Shown piece by piece: positions 29,780 to 39,851 of a stretch of DNA of 49,923 nt. The position numbers and the translations under genes were made by a program. Source of the stretch: Bacillota bacterium (lineage in GTDB: Bacteria > Bacillota > Clostridia > Oscillospirales > SIG627); contig JAQXGK010000006.1 in assembly GCA_029006345.1 (NCBI GenBank), forward strand, positions 1 to 49,923. Direction: 5' to 3'. The notes beneath the pieces are model-generated. The model was given only the letters and a program-made list of their open reading frames with translations, did no database searches and was not told the origin of the DNA. Position 1 is the stretch's first letter. Every line of letters begins with the position of its first letter.

Positions 29780-29808
29780 ATTCTACCCTGTAACTCAGCG
29801 TTTGTCAA
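29780..29808 (-). promoter_or_regulatory. sigma-A-like promoter for the Gfo/Idh/MocA gene
   Basis: reverse strand TTGACA-N17-TAGAAT. Confidence 0.7.
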
Positions 29809-29868
29809 TAGAACAAAGCCTGACGCGCAAACAGCTGTGCGGCAAAAATAAAAAAATTCAAAAAACAC

Positions 29869-29897
29869 TTGACAAACAAATTTTGCGCGCATATAAT
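29869..29897 (+). promoter_or_regulatory. consensus sigma-A promoter for the T-box leader
   Basis: TTGACA 29869-29874, 17 bp spacer, TATAAT 29892-29897. Confidence 0.85.
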
Positions 29898-29904
29898 TTC
29901 AGCA

Positions 29905-30187
29905 TAAACCGTTGATTCGGAGTAGTACGGAGCTAACCGATATGTTCAAAGAGAGCCGCAGGCGGTGAGATTGCGGTACAGAGGCGTTCCCGAATGGACC
30001 GATGAGGGCAAACCGAAAGGATTTTTCCTATTAGGAGAGACGGGACGAGACTCCCCGTTACCAAGTGTCTTCGCATGAAGTGTGCGAGTTGAGTGGATTG
30101 CCCGTATATTGGGCATCAAGCCGGGTGGCACCGCAGGAGTTTAACTCTTGTCCCTGCATGATAAGCATGGGATGGGAGTTTTTTTGT
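29905..30187 (+). ncRNA. T-box riboswitch leader, tRNA-Trp specifier (UGG)
   Basis: T-box sequence AAGCCGGGTGGCACCGC (about 30118-30134), specifier context GAA-UGG-ACC (UGG 29995-29997), terminator aactcttgtccctgcatg...catgggatgggagttttttt before the trpB-like gene. Confidence 0.92.
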
Positions 30188-30233
30188 GCTCTTATCCCTC
30201 CACAACCGATTTTTTTGAAGGGAGAAAAAGAAA

Positions 30234-31619
30234 ATGTCAAAAGAGATGCCTTACAAAATTTATCTGTCGGAGGATGAAATTCCGAAATATTGGTACAATG
30301 TGCGCGCCGACATGAAGACCGACCACAGTCCGATGCTTCATCCGGGTACGCTCAAACCCATGACGGTCGACGATATGACGCCTATTTTCTGCACCGAGCT
30401 GGCGCGCCAGGAGCTTAACGCGACCGACCGCTTTATTCCGATACCCGAGGAGGTACGCAATTTCTACAAAATGTACCGTCCTTCTCCGGTCGTAAGAGCC
30501 TATTTCCTTGAAAAGGCGCTCGGAACACCGGCAAAAATATTCTACAAATACGAGGGCGGAAACACAAGCGGAAGCCACAAGCTCAATTCCGCTATCGCAC
30601 AGGCATATTACGCAAAGGAGCAGGGCTTAAAGGGTGTAACCACCGAGACCGGCGCAGGTCAGTGGGGCACGGCGCTTTCAATGGCGTGCGGCTACTTCGG
30701 GCTCGACTGCAAGGTATTCATGGTTAAATGCTCGGCAGAGCAGAAGCCCTACCGTAAGGCGGTAATGGAAACCTACGGAGCTACTGTAGTTCCTTCTCCT
30801 TCCGACACCACCGAGGTAGGCAGAAAAATCCTCGCAGAATTTCCGGGCAGCACCGGCAGTCTCGGCACGGCAATTTCCGAAGCAGTCGAAAAGGCGGTCT
30901 CCTCCGACGGCTACCGCTATGTTCTCGGAAGCGTATTAAACCAGGTAATACTCCATCAGACCATTATCGGTCAGGAAGCCAAAGCGGCGCTTGAAAAGGT
31001 AGATATTTACCCCGACATAGTTATCGGCTGCGCCGGAGGCGGCTCCAATCTCGGCGGTCTTATGGCGCCTTTTATGGCAGACAAGCTGGCAGGAAAGAAA
31101 GCGCCGCACTTCATCGCGGTTGAGCCTGCCTCCTGCCCGTCGTTGACGCGCGGCCGCTTCGCTTATGACTTCTGCGACACCGGAAAGGTCACTCCGCTTG
31201 CAAAGATGTACACTCTCGGCTCCGGATTTATTCCCTCTCCGAGCCACGCCGGCGGTCTGAGATATCACGGTATGAGCCCGATCCTCTCCGAGCTTTATCA
31301 CGACGGTTGTCTGGATGAAGCGAGAGCGGTGGAGCAGACGCAGGTATTTGAAGCGGCAGAGCTTTTCGCAAGGGTCGAGGGTCTTCTTCCCGCACCCGAG
31401 TCCTCACACGCGATAAGAGTAGCGATAGACGAGGCGCTCAAGTGCAAGGAGACCGGCGAAGAGAAGAGCATTCTGTTCGGTCTTACAGGTACAGGCTACT
31501 TTGACCTCGCGGCATACACGGCCTACAACAACGGCACAATGACCGACTATATCCCGAGCGACGAGGATTTGGAGCGCGGATTCGCATGCATTCCCAAGCT
31601 CCCGGGCATTCAGGACTGA
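30234..31619 (+). CDS. TrpB2-type tryptophan synthase beta-like PLP enzyme
   Basis: RPSPVVRAYFLEKALGTPAKIFYKYEGGNTSGSHKLNSAIAQAYY (PLP Lys), TETGAGQWG, GCAGGGSNLGG. Confidence 0.93.
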   Translation: MSKEMPYKIYLSEDEIPKYWYNVRADMKTDHSPMLHPGTLKPMTVDDMTPIFCTELARQELNATDRFIPIPEEVRNFYKMYRPSPVVRAYFLEKALGTPAKIFYKYEGGNTSGSHKLNSAIAQAYYAKEQGLKGVTTETGAGQWGTALSMACGYFGLDCKVFMVKCSAEQKPYRKAVMETYGATVVPSPSDTTEVGRKILAEFPGSTGSLGTAISEAVEKAVSSDGYRYVLGSVLNQVILHQTIIGQEAKAALEKVDIYPDIVIGCAGGGSNLGGLMAPFMADKLAGKKAPHFIAVEPASCPSLTRGRFAYDFCDTGKVTPLAKMYTLGSGFIPSPSHAGGLRYHGMSPILSELYHDGCLDEARAVEQTQVFEAAELFARVEGLLPAPESSHAIRVAIDEALKCKETGEEKSILFGLTGTGYFDLAAYTAYNNGTMTDYIPSDEDLERGFACIPKLPGIQD

Positions 31620-31701
31620 GAAAGTTTTCTGTTTTAGGTTTCTTTTTTTCCGAATTCTGATATAATATGCTTGTATTTTACGGAAAGAGGGGCAAGAATG
31701 A

Positions 31702-32280
31702 GTGTTTGAAGCCATAACCCGACTCGATTTCGCAATTTTGGACTGGATACAAAGCAATATTAAATGCGCTTTTCTCGATGTGCTGGCCTCCTGCTGGCGT
31801 TTTTTCGGAGAAGCGGGAATCTTCTGGATAGCGATTGCAATAGGGCTTATGATCACCAAAAAATACCGTAAGCTCGGCGTGACGCTAGCGCTGTCCTTTG
31901 CGATAGGCGCCCTGACGGTCAATCTCGGCCTGAAGCCGCTTGTCGGCAGAGTACGGCCGTATGACATCAACACCGGTATCAATGTGCTGATACCCCATCT
32001 TTCAGACTACTCATTTCCGTCGGGGCACACGCTGATATGCGCGGAGGCGGCGGCGGTGCTGTGGCACTTCGACAGAAGATTCGGAATTCCGGCGGCAATA
32101 TGCGCCGTGATAATGGCATTTTCGCGGGTTTATCTATATGTCCATTATCCGTCCGACGTATTGGTCGGGCTGATACTCGGCGCAGTCAACGGCATAATTG
32201 CCATATCGGCCGTCAACGCGATTTGGAAAAGGCGCGGCTTTTTCACAAAAACAAATCAGGACTTATCAAACGGCAACTGA
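31702..32280 (+). CDS. PAP2-family phosphatase (lipid phosphatase-like)
   Basis: KPLVGRVRPYD, SFPSGHT, SRVYLYVHYPSDVLVG motifs; GTG start. Confidence 0.88.
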   Translation: MFEAITRLDFAILDWIQSNIKCAFLDVLASCWRFFGEAGIFWIAIAIGLMITKKYRKLGVTLALSFAIGALTVNLGLKPLVGRVRPYDINTGINVLIPHLSDYSFPSGHTLICAEAAAVLWHFDRRFGIPAAICAVIMAFSRVYLYVHYPSDVLVGLILGAVNGIIAISAVNAIWKRRGFFTKTNQDLSNGN

Positions 32281-32296
32281 ACAGATTTTACAGACA

Positions 32297-32340
32297 AAAA
32301 ACAATAAGCAGAAGCCACTGCGCTGCTTATTGTTTTTTTT
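32297..32340 (+). terminator. rho-independent terminator
   Basis: aaaacaataagcag...ctgcttattgtttt hairpin plus T run. Confidence 0.85.
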
Positions 32341-32393
32341 ATTCTGATATTGTATAATAAAAATGGGATAATATTAACAAGGAAGAAACTCTC

Positions 32394-33305
32394 ATGAATA
32401 AACCGAACAGACTCAAAAAAGGTGATACCATCGGGCTTATCGCGCCGTGCTACCGCACGGCCCCGGAGGATATTGCGGCCGAGTGCGGAAAGCTCAGCGA
32501 GCTCGGCTTTAAGATAAAAACCGCGAAAAACATGTTCAGCTCAGACTTCGGCAGTGCCGGAACTCCGGAGCAGAGAGCGGCCGACATACTCGAAATGTTC
32601 TGCGACGACAGCGTAAACGCCATACTCTTCTCGGGAGGGGAAACCTCCAACGAGGTTCTGCCGCTGCTGAACTATGAGGAAATCGCAAAACACCCCAAGA
32701 TTTTCTGTTCCTACAGCGACTCGACAACGCCCATGAACGCAATCACCTGCAGGTGCGGCTTTATGACCATGTACGGCTCGGCGCTCTGCACCTTCCGCAA
32801 TCTTACCGACCACAATCTGCGCTGCTTCGAAGCGGCGCTCATGGAGGGCGACAGGCATTTTCAGCGCGGCTCCGAGTGGAAAATATACGGCGGACGCGGT
32901 CAAAAAATACACGGCACTACTATAGGAGGATATCTCGCCAACTTTGCGCTGATGGTGGGAACCGAATATCTTCCGTTTGATCCCGACAGGCGCTACATTC
33001 TCTTTTTGGAGGACTACACCAGCTTTTCAAGCGTTGACGCGGTGGAGAGGTATTTTGCTCACATCTCCCAGAGCGCGCTCTTTCGCAATGTTGACGCGGT
33101 TATTTTCGGCGACTACGATACCGTCGAGCGCGACGACCTGAATTCCCTCATCGAAAGATATGCCGCAAGGACGGCAAGACCGTTTGTAAAATGTGCGGAC
33201 TTCGGGCACGGCGCGAACAACGCCATCATTCCGATAGGCATAGGCGCAACGCTCGATTTAAGCCGCGGTGAGCTGGACTTTGACGAAAGTCCGGTCATAC
33301 TTTAA
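32394..33305 (+). CDS. S66 peptidase (LD-carboxypeptidase/MccF-like)
   Basis: KKGDTIGLIAPC, FSGGETSNEVLPLLNYEEIAKHPKIFCSYSDSTTPMNAI, LFLEDY, FGHGANNAIIPIG. Confidence 0.87.
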   Translation: MNKPNRLKKGDTIGLIAPCYRTAPEDIAAECGKLSELGFKIKTAKNMFSSDFGSAGTPEQRAADILEMFCDDSVNAILFSGGETSNEVLPLLNYEEIAKHPKIFCSYSDSTTPMNAITCRCGFMTMYGSALCTFRNLTDHNLRCFEAALMEGDRHFQRGSEWKIYGGRGQKIHGTTIGGYLANFALMVGTEYLPFDPDRRYILFLEDYTSFSSVDAVERYFAHISQSALFRNVDAVIFGDYDTVERDDLNSLIERYAARTARPFVKCADFGHGANNAIIPIGIGATLDLSRGELDFDESPVIL

Positions 33306-33340
33306 TAAATCAATACTTCAGTGAATAAGAAAGCGAAATC

Positions 33341-35941
33341 ATGAAAAAGCTACTTATCTTCGACGGCAACAGCATAATGAACCGCGCCTTTTACGGCGTG
33401 AGGCCGCTCTCAAACAAGGAGGGCTTGCAAACCAACGCCATCTACGGCTTTGTCACCATTGTCAAGAAGCACATGGACAGGCTCAAGCCCGATTATGCGG
33501 CAGTCGCCTTTGATGTAAGGGAGCCGACCTTCCGCCACAAATATTACGACGGCTACAAGGCGACGCGCTCGCCCATGAAGGAGGAGCTCTCTGTTCAGGT
33601 GCCGTATATTCACCGCGTGTCCGAGCTGCTCGGTCTGAATGTAATAATGACTCCCGGCTTTGAGGCCGACGACATTCTGGGCACGGCGGCGGCAAATGCA
33701 AACCGCGGCGGAGTTCAGGCATTTATCGTAACGGGAGACCGGGACTCATTTCAGCTTGTTAGCGATATGACCACCGTCATTCTCGCCGCAACCGCCGGAG
33801 ACGAAAGCATTACCCCCGAAGTCATACGTGAAAAATACTCGCTTTCGCCCGAACAGCTCATCGATGTAAAGGCGATAGCCGGAGATACCTCCGACAACAT
33901 TCCGGGGGTGCGCGGCATCGGCGAAAAGGGTGCGATCAAGCTGATAGGCGAAACCGGCAGTCTTGACGCGCTGTACGACGGTCTGAACGATATGAAGCTG
34001 TCGGACAGCCTGCGCCGTAAGCTGACGGAAGGCAAGGACAGCGCATTCATGAGCCGATATCTTGCAAAAATTAAAACCGACGTCCCGGGAGTGCCTGCGC
34101 TCGACCGGCTGGAGGTCAGGGAGCCCGACATCGGTGCGCTGCGCGAGCTTTTCACAAAGCTTGAATTCTTCAAGATGCTCAAAGATCTCGAAGGGCACAG
34201 CCGCGAGACTGCTCCCGAACAGCCTGCCGAGGCACAGCTGCAAATCAGCATTGACAGCGTGCAAAGTGAGGGCGATCCGCTCGACGGGCTCGAGGACAAC
34301 TGCCCCGTAACAGACTTAGACGCAGACAGCATTGCCGACGGGGGCGACCTCTGCTTTGCCTTTGACAAAGACGACAATGTCTATATACTGAAAAACGGCG
34401 AAGTCATGCATATTACCGGAGACATAGCCAAACTTATGAGAAGAATCCGTCCGACGGTATTCAGCTACAAGGACTACTGTCACCTGTACCATCGCCTGAC
34501 CGGAGACGACAGCGCCGACGGGCTGAATGCCGCCTTTGACATATCAATCGGCGCGTATCTCGTCAATCCGGGCGACAACGCAACCGGGCTTGAACGGATA
34601 GCATTTATATATCTCAAGCGTTCGATAGGCACTCAGCGCGCCGCCGACCCGAAATTTTCGCTGGGACTGTTTCCCGAGCTCAGGCGCATACTGTCCGAGG
34701 AGCTTGAACAGCTCGGCATGCACAGACTGTACTACGATATCGAATTGCCGCTTGCGCGGGTGCTGGCGAAAGCCGAAATGCGCGGCTTCAGGATATTGAC
34801 GGCCGAGCTGGCTCAATACGGAGACACGCTGAGAGCCCGTATGAAAGAGCTGGAAAGCGAGATTTACGCTCAAGCCGGAGAAAGCTTCAACCTCAATTCT
34901 CCCAAACAGCTTTCCGATGTCCTTTTTTCGGAAAACAAGCTCAATCTGCCGCACTCAAAGAAAACCAAGAGCGGCTACTCCACCGACGCAGAGACGCTCG
35001 ACAAGCTCAAGGGTTTTTCGCCGGTGGTTTCGATGATACTGGATTACCGCGCGCTCAGCAAGCTTATCGGCACCTATGTGGACGGTCTGGCGCGGCAGGT
35101 GGACGCACACGGCAGGATACACACGCAATTTTTGCAGACACAGACGCAAACCGGGCGTCTGTCATCAGTTGAGCCCAATTTACAGAACATTCCGGTCCGC
35201 ACTCCGCAGGGGCGCGAGCTGAGGCGCTTCTTTGTCGCCGACGAGGGAAAAATGCTGATAGACGCCGACTACTCTCAGATAGAGCTGCGGCTTCTCGCGC
35301 ATATTTCGGGAGACCGCGCCTTTACTCAGGCCTTTAACTCCGGCAGGGATATCCACACCCAGACGGCAAGCGAGATTTTTCACGTCGCACCCGAGCATGT
35401 TACGCCCGAAATGCGCAAAAACGCCAAGGCGGTCAACTTCGGCATTGTCTACGGTATTGGTGACTACTCGCTCTCGGTGGATATAGGCACCTCCCGCGCG
35501 CAGGCGGCGGCATATATCGAACGGTATTTTGAAAGCTACCCGACAGTGCGCGACTACCTCGAACGGGTAAAGGCCGAGGCAAAGCGCGACGGCTATGTGA
35601 CCACTCTGTTCGGCAGACGCAGGTATATACCCGAGCTTTCGGCAACAAAAAAACCGACAGTCGCTTTCGGCGAAAGGATTGCCATGAACACCCCTATCCA
35701 AGGGACTGCCGCCGATATAATTAAACTTGCCATGGTCAACACCGACAGGCGGTTGGAAAAGGAAATACCGCAGGCCCGTCTTATCATGCAGGTTCACGAC
35801 GAACTGATAATCGAATGCCCCGAGAACAAGGCAGAGGAGGCCGCAAGGCTGCTCAAGCAGGAGATGGAATCTGCCGTCAGCCTTACGGTTGAGTTGCGCG
35901 CCGATGTCGGCGTGGGGAAATCGTGGTACGAAACGCACTGA
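33341..35941 (+). CDS. polA: DNA polymerase I
   Basis: N-term 5'-3' exonuclease (FDGNSIMNRAFYG, GDTSDNIPGVRGIGEKGA); polymerase motifs DADYSQIELRLLAHISGD, KAVNFGIVYGIGDY, QVHDELIIECP. Confidence 0.97.
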   Translation: MKKLLIFDGNSIMNRAFYGVRPLSNKEGLQTNAIYGFVTIVKKHMDRLKPDYAAVAFDVREPTFRHKYYDGYKATRSPMKEELSVQVPYIHRVSELLGLNVIMTPGFEADDILGTAAANANRGGVQAFIVTGDRDSFQLVSDMTTVILAATAGDESITPEVIREKYSLSPEQLIDVKAIAGDTSDNIPGVRGIGEKGAIKLIGETGSLDALYDGLNDMKLSDSLRRKLTEGKDSAFMSRYLAKIKTDVPGVPALDRLEVREPDIGALRELFTKLEFFKMLKDLEGHSRETAPEQPAEAQLQISIDSVQSEGDPLDGLEDNCPVTDLDADSIADGGDLCFAFDKDDNVYILKNGEVMHITGDIAKLMRRIRPTVFSYKDYCHLYHRLTGDDSADGLNAAFDISIGAYLVNPGDNATGLERIAFIYLKRSIGTQRAADPKFSLGLFPELRRILSEELEQLGMHRLYYDIELPLARVLAKAEMRGFRILTAELAQYGDTLRARMKELESEIYAQAGESFNLNSPKQLSDVLFSENKLNLPHSKKTKSGYSTDAETLDKLKGFSPVVSMILDYRALSKLIGTYVDGLARQVDAHGRIHTQFLQTQTQTGRLSSVEPNLQNIPVRTPQGRELRRFFVADEGKMLIDADYSQIELRLLAHISGDRAFTQAFNSGRDIHTQTASEIFHVAPEHVTPEMRKNAKAVNFGIVYGIGDYSLSVDIGTSRAQAAAYIERYFESYPTVRDYLERVKAEAKRDGYVTTLFGRRRYIPELSATKKPTVAFGERIAMNTPIQGTAADIIKLAMVNTDRRLEKEIPQARLIMQVHDELIIECPENKAEEAARLLKQEMESAVSLTVELRADVGVGKSWYETH

Positions 35942-36010
35942 GGTCAGTGGGATAAACAACATCTTCAACATGCAAAAGCGCTCAACTTTCCGAAAGGGTC
36001 AATAATTCAA

Positions 36011-36721
36011 ATGAACGGGATTTTTTCGCGCACCGAGCGGCTAATCGGCTCGCAGGCGCTTGAAAAGCTGCATAATACACGCGTAATGGTAGTAGGAGTC
36101 GGCGGTGTGGGAAGCTATGTCGCCGAGGCGCTCTGCCGCGCAGGCATCGGCAGTTTTGTACTGGTAGACAGCGACAAAGTAGATATAACAAATATTAACC
36201 GCCAGCTTGAAGCCACTCATGACACCGTAGGAAAATTCAAGTGCGACGCCATGCGTGAGCGAATGAAATCGATAAACCCCGACGCGGATATCAAAACGGA
36301 AATCATTCGCGTGGGAGACGGCAGTGAGCCGGATTACACAGGCGTGGACTACATCGCCGACGCAATCGACTGTATTCCCGCAAAGCTGCTGCTGATAAAG
36401 CGCGCCGACGAGCTTGGGATAAAAATAGTATCCTGCATGGGCACCGGCAACAAACTGGACCCTACTCAGTTTCGTGCGGACGACATTTTTTCCACGCACA
36501 CCTGCCCGCTCTGCCGCGCCGTGCGCAAGGGCGTAAAAGAGCTCGGGCTCAAACATCTGCGAGTGGTATGGTCGCCGGAGCCGCGGCCGGATATACTGAA
36601 AACCGATCCCGAAAAGAGAACGCCGGCAAGCATAAGCTTCGTGCCGTCGTCCGCGGGGCTGATAATAGCAGGCGAAATAGTGCGCGATATAATTAACCGT
36701 CCGTCCTGCGCTTGCGGGTAA
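36011..36721 (+). CDS. ThiF-family tRNA threonylcarbamoyladenosine dehydratase (TcdA-like)
   Basis: VMVVGVGGVGSYVAEALCRAGIGSFVLVDSDKVDITNINRQ; YIADAIDCIPAKLLLI. Confidence 0.88.
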   Translation: MNGIFSRTERLIGSQALEKLHNTRVMVVGVGGVGSYVAEALCRAGIGSFVLVDSDKVDITNINRQLEATHDTVGKFKCDAMRERMKSINPDADIKTEIIRVGDGSEPDYTGVDYIADAIDCIPAKLLLIKRADELGIKIVSCMGTGNKLDPTQFRADDIFSTHTCPLCRAVRKGVKELGLKHLRVVWSPEPRPDILKTDPEKRTPASISFVPSSAGLIIAGEIVRDIINRPSCACG

Positions 36722-36786
36722 CGACCGAAAAACGGCAGACCGACACACAACCGCCATATTTGTATAAAAAACAAACGGAGAAACCT

Positions 36787-37248
36787 ATGAAAAAAATAAA
36801 AAGCTTTACGGTAGATCACGACCTTATTGGCAAGGGGATTTTTCTCTCCCGAACAGACAGAAACACCTATACCCTCGACATTCGGCTTGCTGTCCCCAAC
36901 CGGGAGTCCGTCAAGCCGGAAGCGCTGCACACGCTCGAGCACCTCGGCGCTACATATCTGAGAAACAGCGCATTTTCCGACAGCGTGGTATATTTCGGGC
37001 CGATGGGATGTCTTACCGGATGCTACGCCGTGTTTTTTGACGATATTTCTTATGCGGACGCAATAAAGCTTATACGCGACGCCTTTGAATTTGCCTCGGA
37101 TTTTGAGGGTAAAATTCCGGGTTCGGAGCGACGTGAATGCGGAAACTACCTGTTTCACGATCTTGACGAAGCGAAAAAAACCGCACGCGCCTTTCTTGAA
37201 GCAACTAACGGCTGGGACGAAAAACGACTTGCCTATCCGTCAAAATAA
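36787..37248 (+). CDS. luxS: S-ribosylhomocysteine lyase LuxS
   Basis: HTLEH metal motif, YFGPMGCLTGCYAVFF, ECGNYLFHDLDEAK; start MKKIKSFTVDHDL. Confidence 0.93.
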   Translation: MKKIKSFTVDHDLIGKGIFLSRTDRNTYTLDIRLAVPNRESVKPEALHTLEHLGATYLRNSAFSDSVVYFGPMGCLTGCYAVFFDDISYADAIKLIRDAFEFASDFEGKIPGSERRECGNYLFHDLDEAKKTARAFLEATNGWDEKRLAYPSK

Positions 37249-37263
37249 CAAGGAGATGAGCAC

Positions 37264-37737
37264 TTGAAAAACAAAAAGGACAGAATATATATCATAGCTA
37301 CCGTACTGCTGGCGGTATTTTGCATCGTAATATTCGCCGTAAAGATTGCAACTATGACACAGGAAAATCACAGCGTCACAGGCAGCGAGCTGCTCGGCGA
37401 GTTTATGCCGTCGTCATACGACATGGACACAGTATGCACCGGAGTAAAGGACGATAAGCTGGAAACGCTGCCTTATCTCTACGATTTTGACGGCACAGAG
37501 GATAGTCCGAGCTACACCGAAATGGCTCTTACCGACGAAACAAAGTATTTCACCGAAACGCGCATTTCCGCCGCAGACGGCTCGGGCGGCAGCTCTATCG
37601 AGTACAAAAGCCTGACCAAAAGCGAATTCTTGAAGCTGTTTGTCGAGAATGACAGGCAACACCTTTATATTTGGAGCCAAAACGGCACGGACTGCGACGC
37701 GGTCATGGCGTATTTTGAAGTCACCGGGCAAGGCTGA
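37264..37737 (+). CDS. hypothetical single-pass membrane protein
   Basis: 157 aa, N-terminal TM helix, TTG start with aaggag RBS. Confidence 0.65.
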   Translation: MKNKKDRIYIIATVLLAVFCIVIFAVKIATMTQENHSVTGSELLGEFMPSSYDMDTVCTGVKDDKLETLPYLYDFDGTEDSPSYTEMALTDETKYFTETRISAADGSGGSSIEYKSLTKSEFLKLFVENDRQHLYIWSQNGTDCDAVMAYFEVTGQG

Positions 37738-37747
37738 GCCGGGATGA

Positions 37748-37927
37748 GTGCAATTAAATGACAAAAAAGGAAGCTTTGGGCGTGTGTTCTTAAGGACACT
37801 TTTGAAGCACTATCACCATTATGGGGTGAGTAAGTGCGCACACTTATTAAGGCTGATATATGTATCAGTCTGCTTTATTATCGCGATTTTAAATACAAAA
37901 CAGCCGAATGAAAGCGATTTTTGTTGA
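37748..37927 (+). CDS. possible small membrane protein (59 aa, below ORF-track cutoff)
   Basis: GTG-initiated frame MQLNDKKGSFGRVFLRTLLKHYHHYGVSKCAHLLRLIYVSVCFIIAILNTKQPNESDFC*; one hydrophobic helix; weak RBS. Confidence 0.25.
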   Translation: MQLNDKKGSFGRVFLRTLLKHYHHYGVSKCAHLLRLIYVSVCFIIAILNTKQPNESDFC

Positions 37928-37952
37928 ATAACCGTTCTGATTCGGCTGTTTT
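37897..37952. terminator. stem-loop / probable terminator
   Basis: aaaacagccgaat...attcggctgtttt inverted repeat. Confidence 0.6.
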
Positions 37953-38207
37953 ATTCACTTTTATGGGCAATTCATACCAAAAGAAATGTTGATAGCTTGG
38001 GAAACCGTACCGCCAAGTACATGTAATAGTGGAATTTTCACAATTATATGATATAATTCACATATGCGATATAATCAGCTTAAATAAATCCCTGTTTGCA
38101 AAGATTACAAAATCGCACATTTCGATGATGTTTCGCAGCTTAAACATATTACAAAAGCAATATTTTGAAAACAGTGACAAACGATCTTTTTATTAATAGA
38201 GGATACT

Positions 38208-39644
38208 ATGAAATTATATGATAAAAATGGTAACATTAAGTTCGAGGGTACAGTTGAAGAATATTCATTTATTAGAAATAAAAGCGCAGATTTAACTTGC
38301 CCTGTTTGCTTTACAAAGTATGCTGGTAATGATACAAATGAAATCTTTGAGTGCCCGGTTTGTAAATTCAAATATAATAAGGCAGCCAAGTTTATTAAAG
38401 AAGAAGTTGTCAATTATCGAAAAGCTGTATATGATGATATTGTCTATGACCCCAATATTAATTATTATTATAATTATTGGAATAATAAATCAATTTCGTA
38501 CTATACAGAAAGAGCCGAGAATAATCTTGATTTATGTGATACATTCCCAGCATTATTGTTTGGACAGAATGTTAATATTCCGTTTGAATTGCTTGATGTG
38601 TGTCCTATTGAGCAGTTGCCGCATTGGTATATTCAGGGGCACATTGATAGCATCACAATAGAATGTGGATCATGTTCTATTAAGTTAGAAGGTAATGATG
38701 ATGATTACGATGTATGGTTATCAACAACCACGCACAAGGATATTGCCTGTGTTAGACGTTCTGTTGTTGACGCTTTAACGAGTAAACTTTTTTCAAACAA
38801 AAGAGATGTTCGAACATGGATGTCAAAAAAAAATATCTACCCTGAATATGATGAGTATTTAATTCAAATATCTATATCTAGATCATATAATCAAACATAT
38901 TATGATTTTGAGTATGTTTCAGATTTTTTTAGTCTAACAGCGAGTATCGATGGAAAATATCAAGAATTGATTAGGGATATATTCTCGTCATACGAAGTTA
39001 AAGAAATGTTACAAGAAATGAGTGAGTTGCCAGACAATTTGGATATTGTTAAATGTTTTTCAGAAGGATACGATTATCATAAAATACTATTTAATGATTA
39101 CTTAATTATTGTCCCTCATAATATTGAAATAGATTCACATAGCAATGCTACTGTAAATAGAGACATACGCATCTTAACCCCCGCCGGACAACAAATCGAA
39201 CAAGAAATCATTATTTCATATTGCAAAGAAAAAAACTTATATTTTATCAATGAACATGATTATAAAGAACTACAAAAAAATGGAATTGCTATTTGTCAAA
39301 AACTGTCATACGAGCAGTTTTACATAAATCCGAATGCAAGATATCATAGACCAACAATATATGCGCCTATATTACTATCTCAAAGCGGTTATAGCGTCAG
39401 TGATAGAAACACCTTAAGTGATGAACAGAGACACATACTACTTGAGTGTATTGTCGATTCAGGTCTAAATACCATTGACAATATAATCGCACACCTTAAA
39501 CACAATGTAGAAAAAGCAAAAATGTCCTGTAAAAATATGAGTAATGCAATCGCAAAATGGGAATCTGATATAAAGTATTTACAAATGATGTATCCAAACA
39601 GCAATTCCAATACTTACCTCAATGAAGATGAAATGCCATTTTGA
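38208..39644 (+). CDS. AT-rich orphan protein with N-terminal zinc ribbon
   Basis: 478 aa; CPVCFTKYAGNDTNEIFECPVC zinc-ribbon motif; codon usage much more AT-rich than neighbours. Confidence 0.75.
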   Translation: MKLYDKNGNIKFEGTVEEYSFIRNKSADLTCPVCFTKYAGNDTNEIFECPVCKFKYNKAAKFIKEEVVNYRKAVYDDIVYDPNINYYYNYWNNKSISYYTERAENNLDLCDTFPALLFGQNVNIPFELLDVCPIEQLPHWYIQGHIDSITIECGSCSIKLEGNDDDYDVWLSTTTHKDIACVRRSVVDALTSKLFSNKRDVRTWMSKKNIYPEYDEYLIQISISRSYNQTYYDFEYVSDFFSLTASIDGKYQELIRDIFSSYEVKEMLQEMSELPDNLDIVKCFSEGYDYHKILFNDYLIIVPHNIEIDSHSNATVNRDIRILTPAGQQIEQEIIISYCKEKNLYFINEHDYKELQKNGIAICQKLSYEQFYINPNARYHRPTIYAPILLSQSGYSVSDRNTLSDEQRHILLECIVDSGLNTIDNIIAHLKHNVEKAKMSCKNMSNAIAKWESDIKYLQMMYPNSNSNTYLNEDEMPF

Positions 39645-39804
39645 GATGATTAATATGGGTCCTTGACTATTTTGCTGTGTGCTATAAGAAATATTTCTTT
39701 TGCTCCTCAAATTAACACATTTGTATTAAGATAAATATTTCGCTTTTATTTTATACGGACTTTGAATACCCAAAGTCGTTGCTTGATAAAGCATAAGACA
39801 AAAT

Positions 39805-39851
39805 ACACCGACTGAAAGTAGGGAAAAATCCCATTTTCAGTCGGTGTTTTA
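39805..39851. terminator. bidirectional rho-independent terminator
   Basis: acaccgactgaaa...tttcagtcggtgt hairpin plus T run. Confidence 0.8.

Noticed and set aside
30065-30277. 70 aa ORF within the T-box leader
   Set aside because: Sequence is explained by T-box RNA structure and terminator; coding overlap is incidental
37780-37960. Possible transposon end or structured RNA in the spacer before the AT-rich gene
   Set aside because: One inverted repeat is visible but no matching terminal repeat, target duplication or transposase; kept only as a terminator-like hairpin
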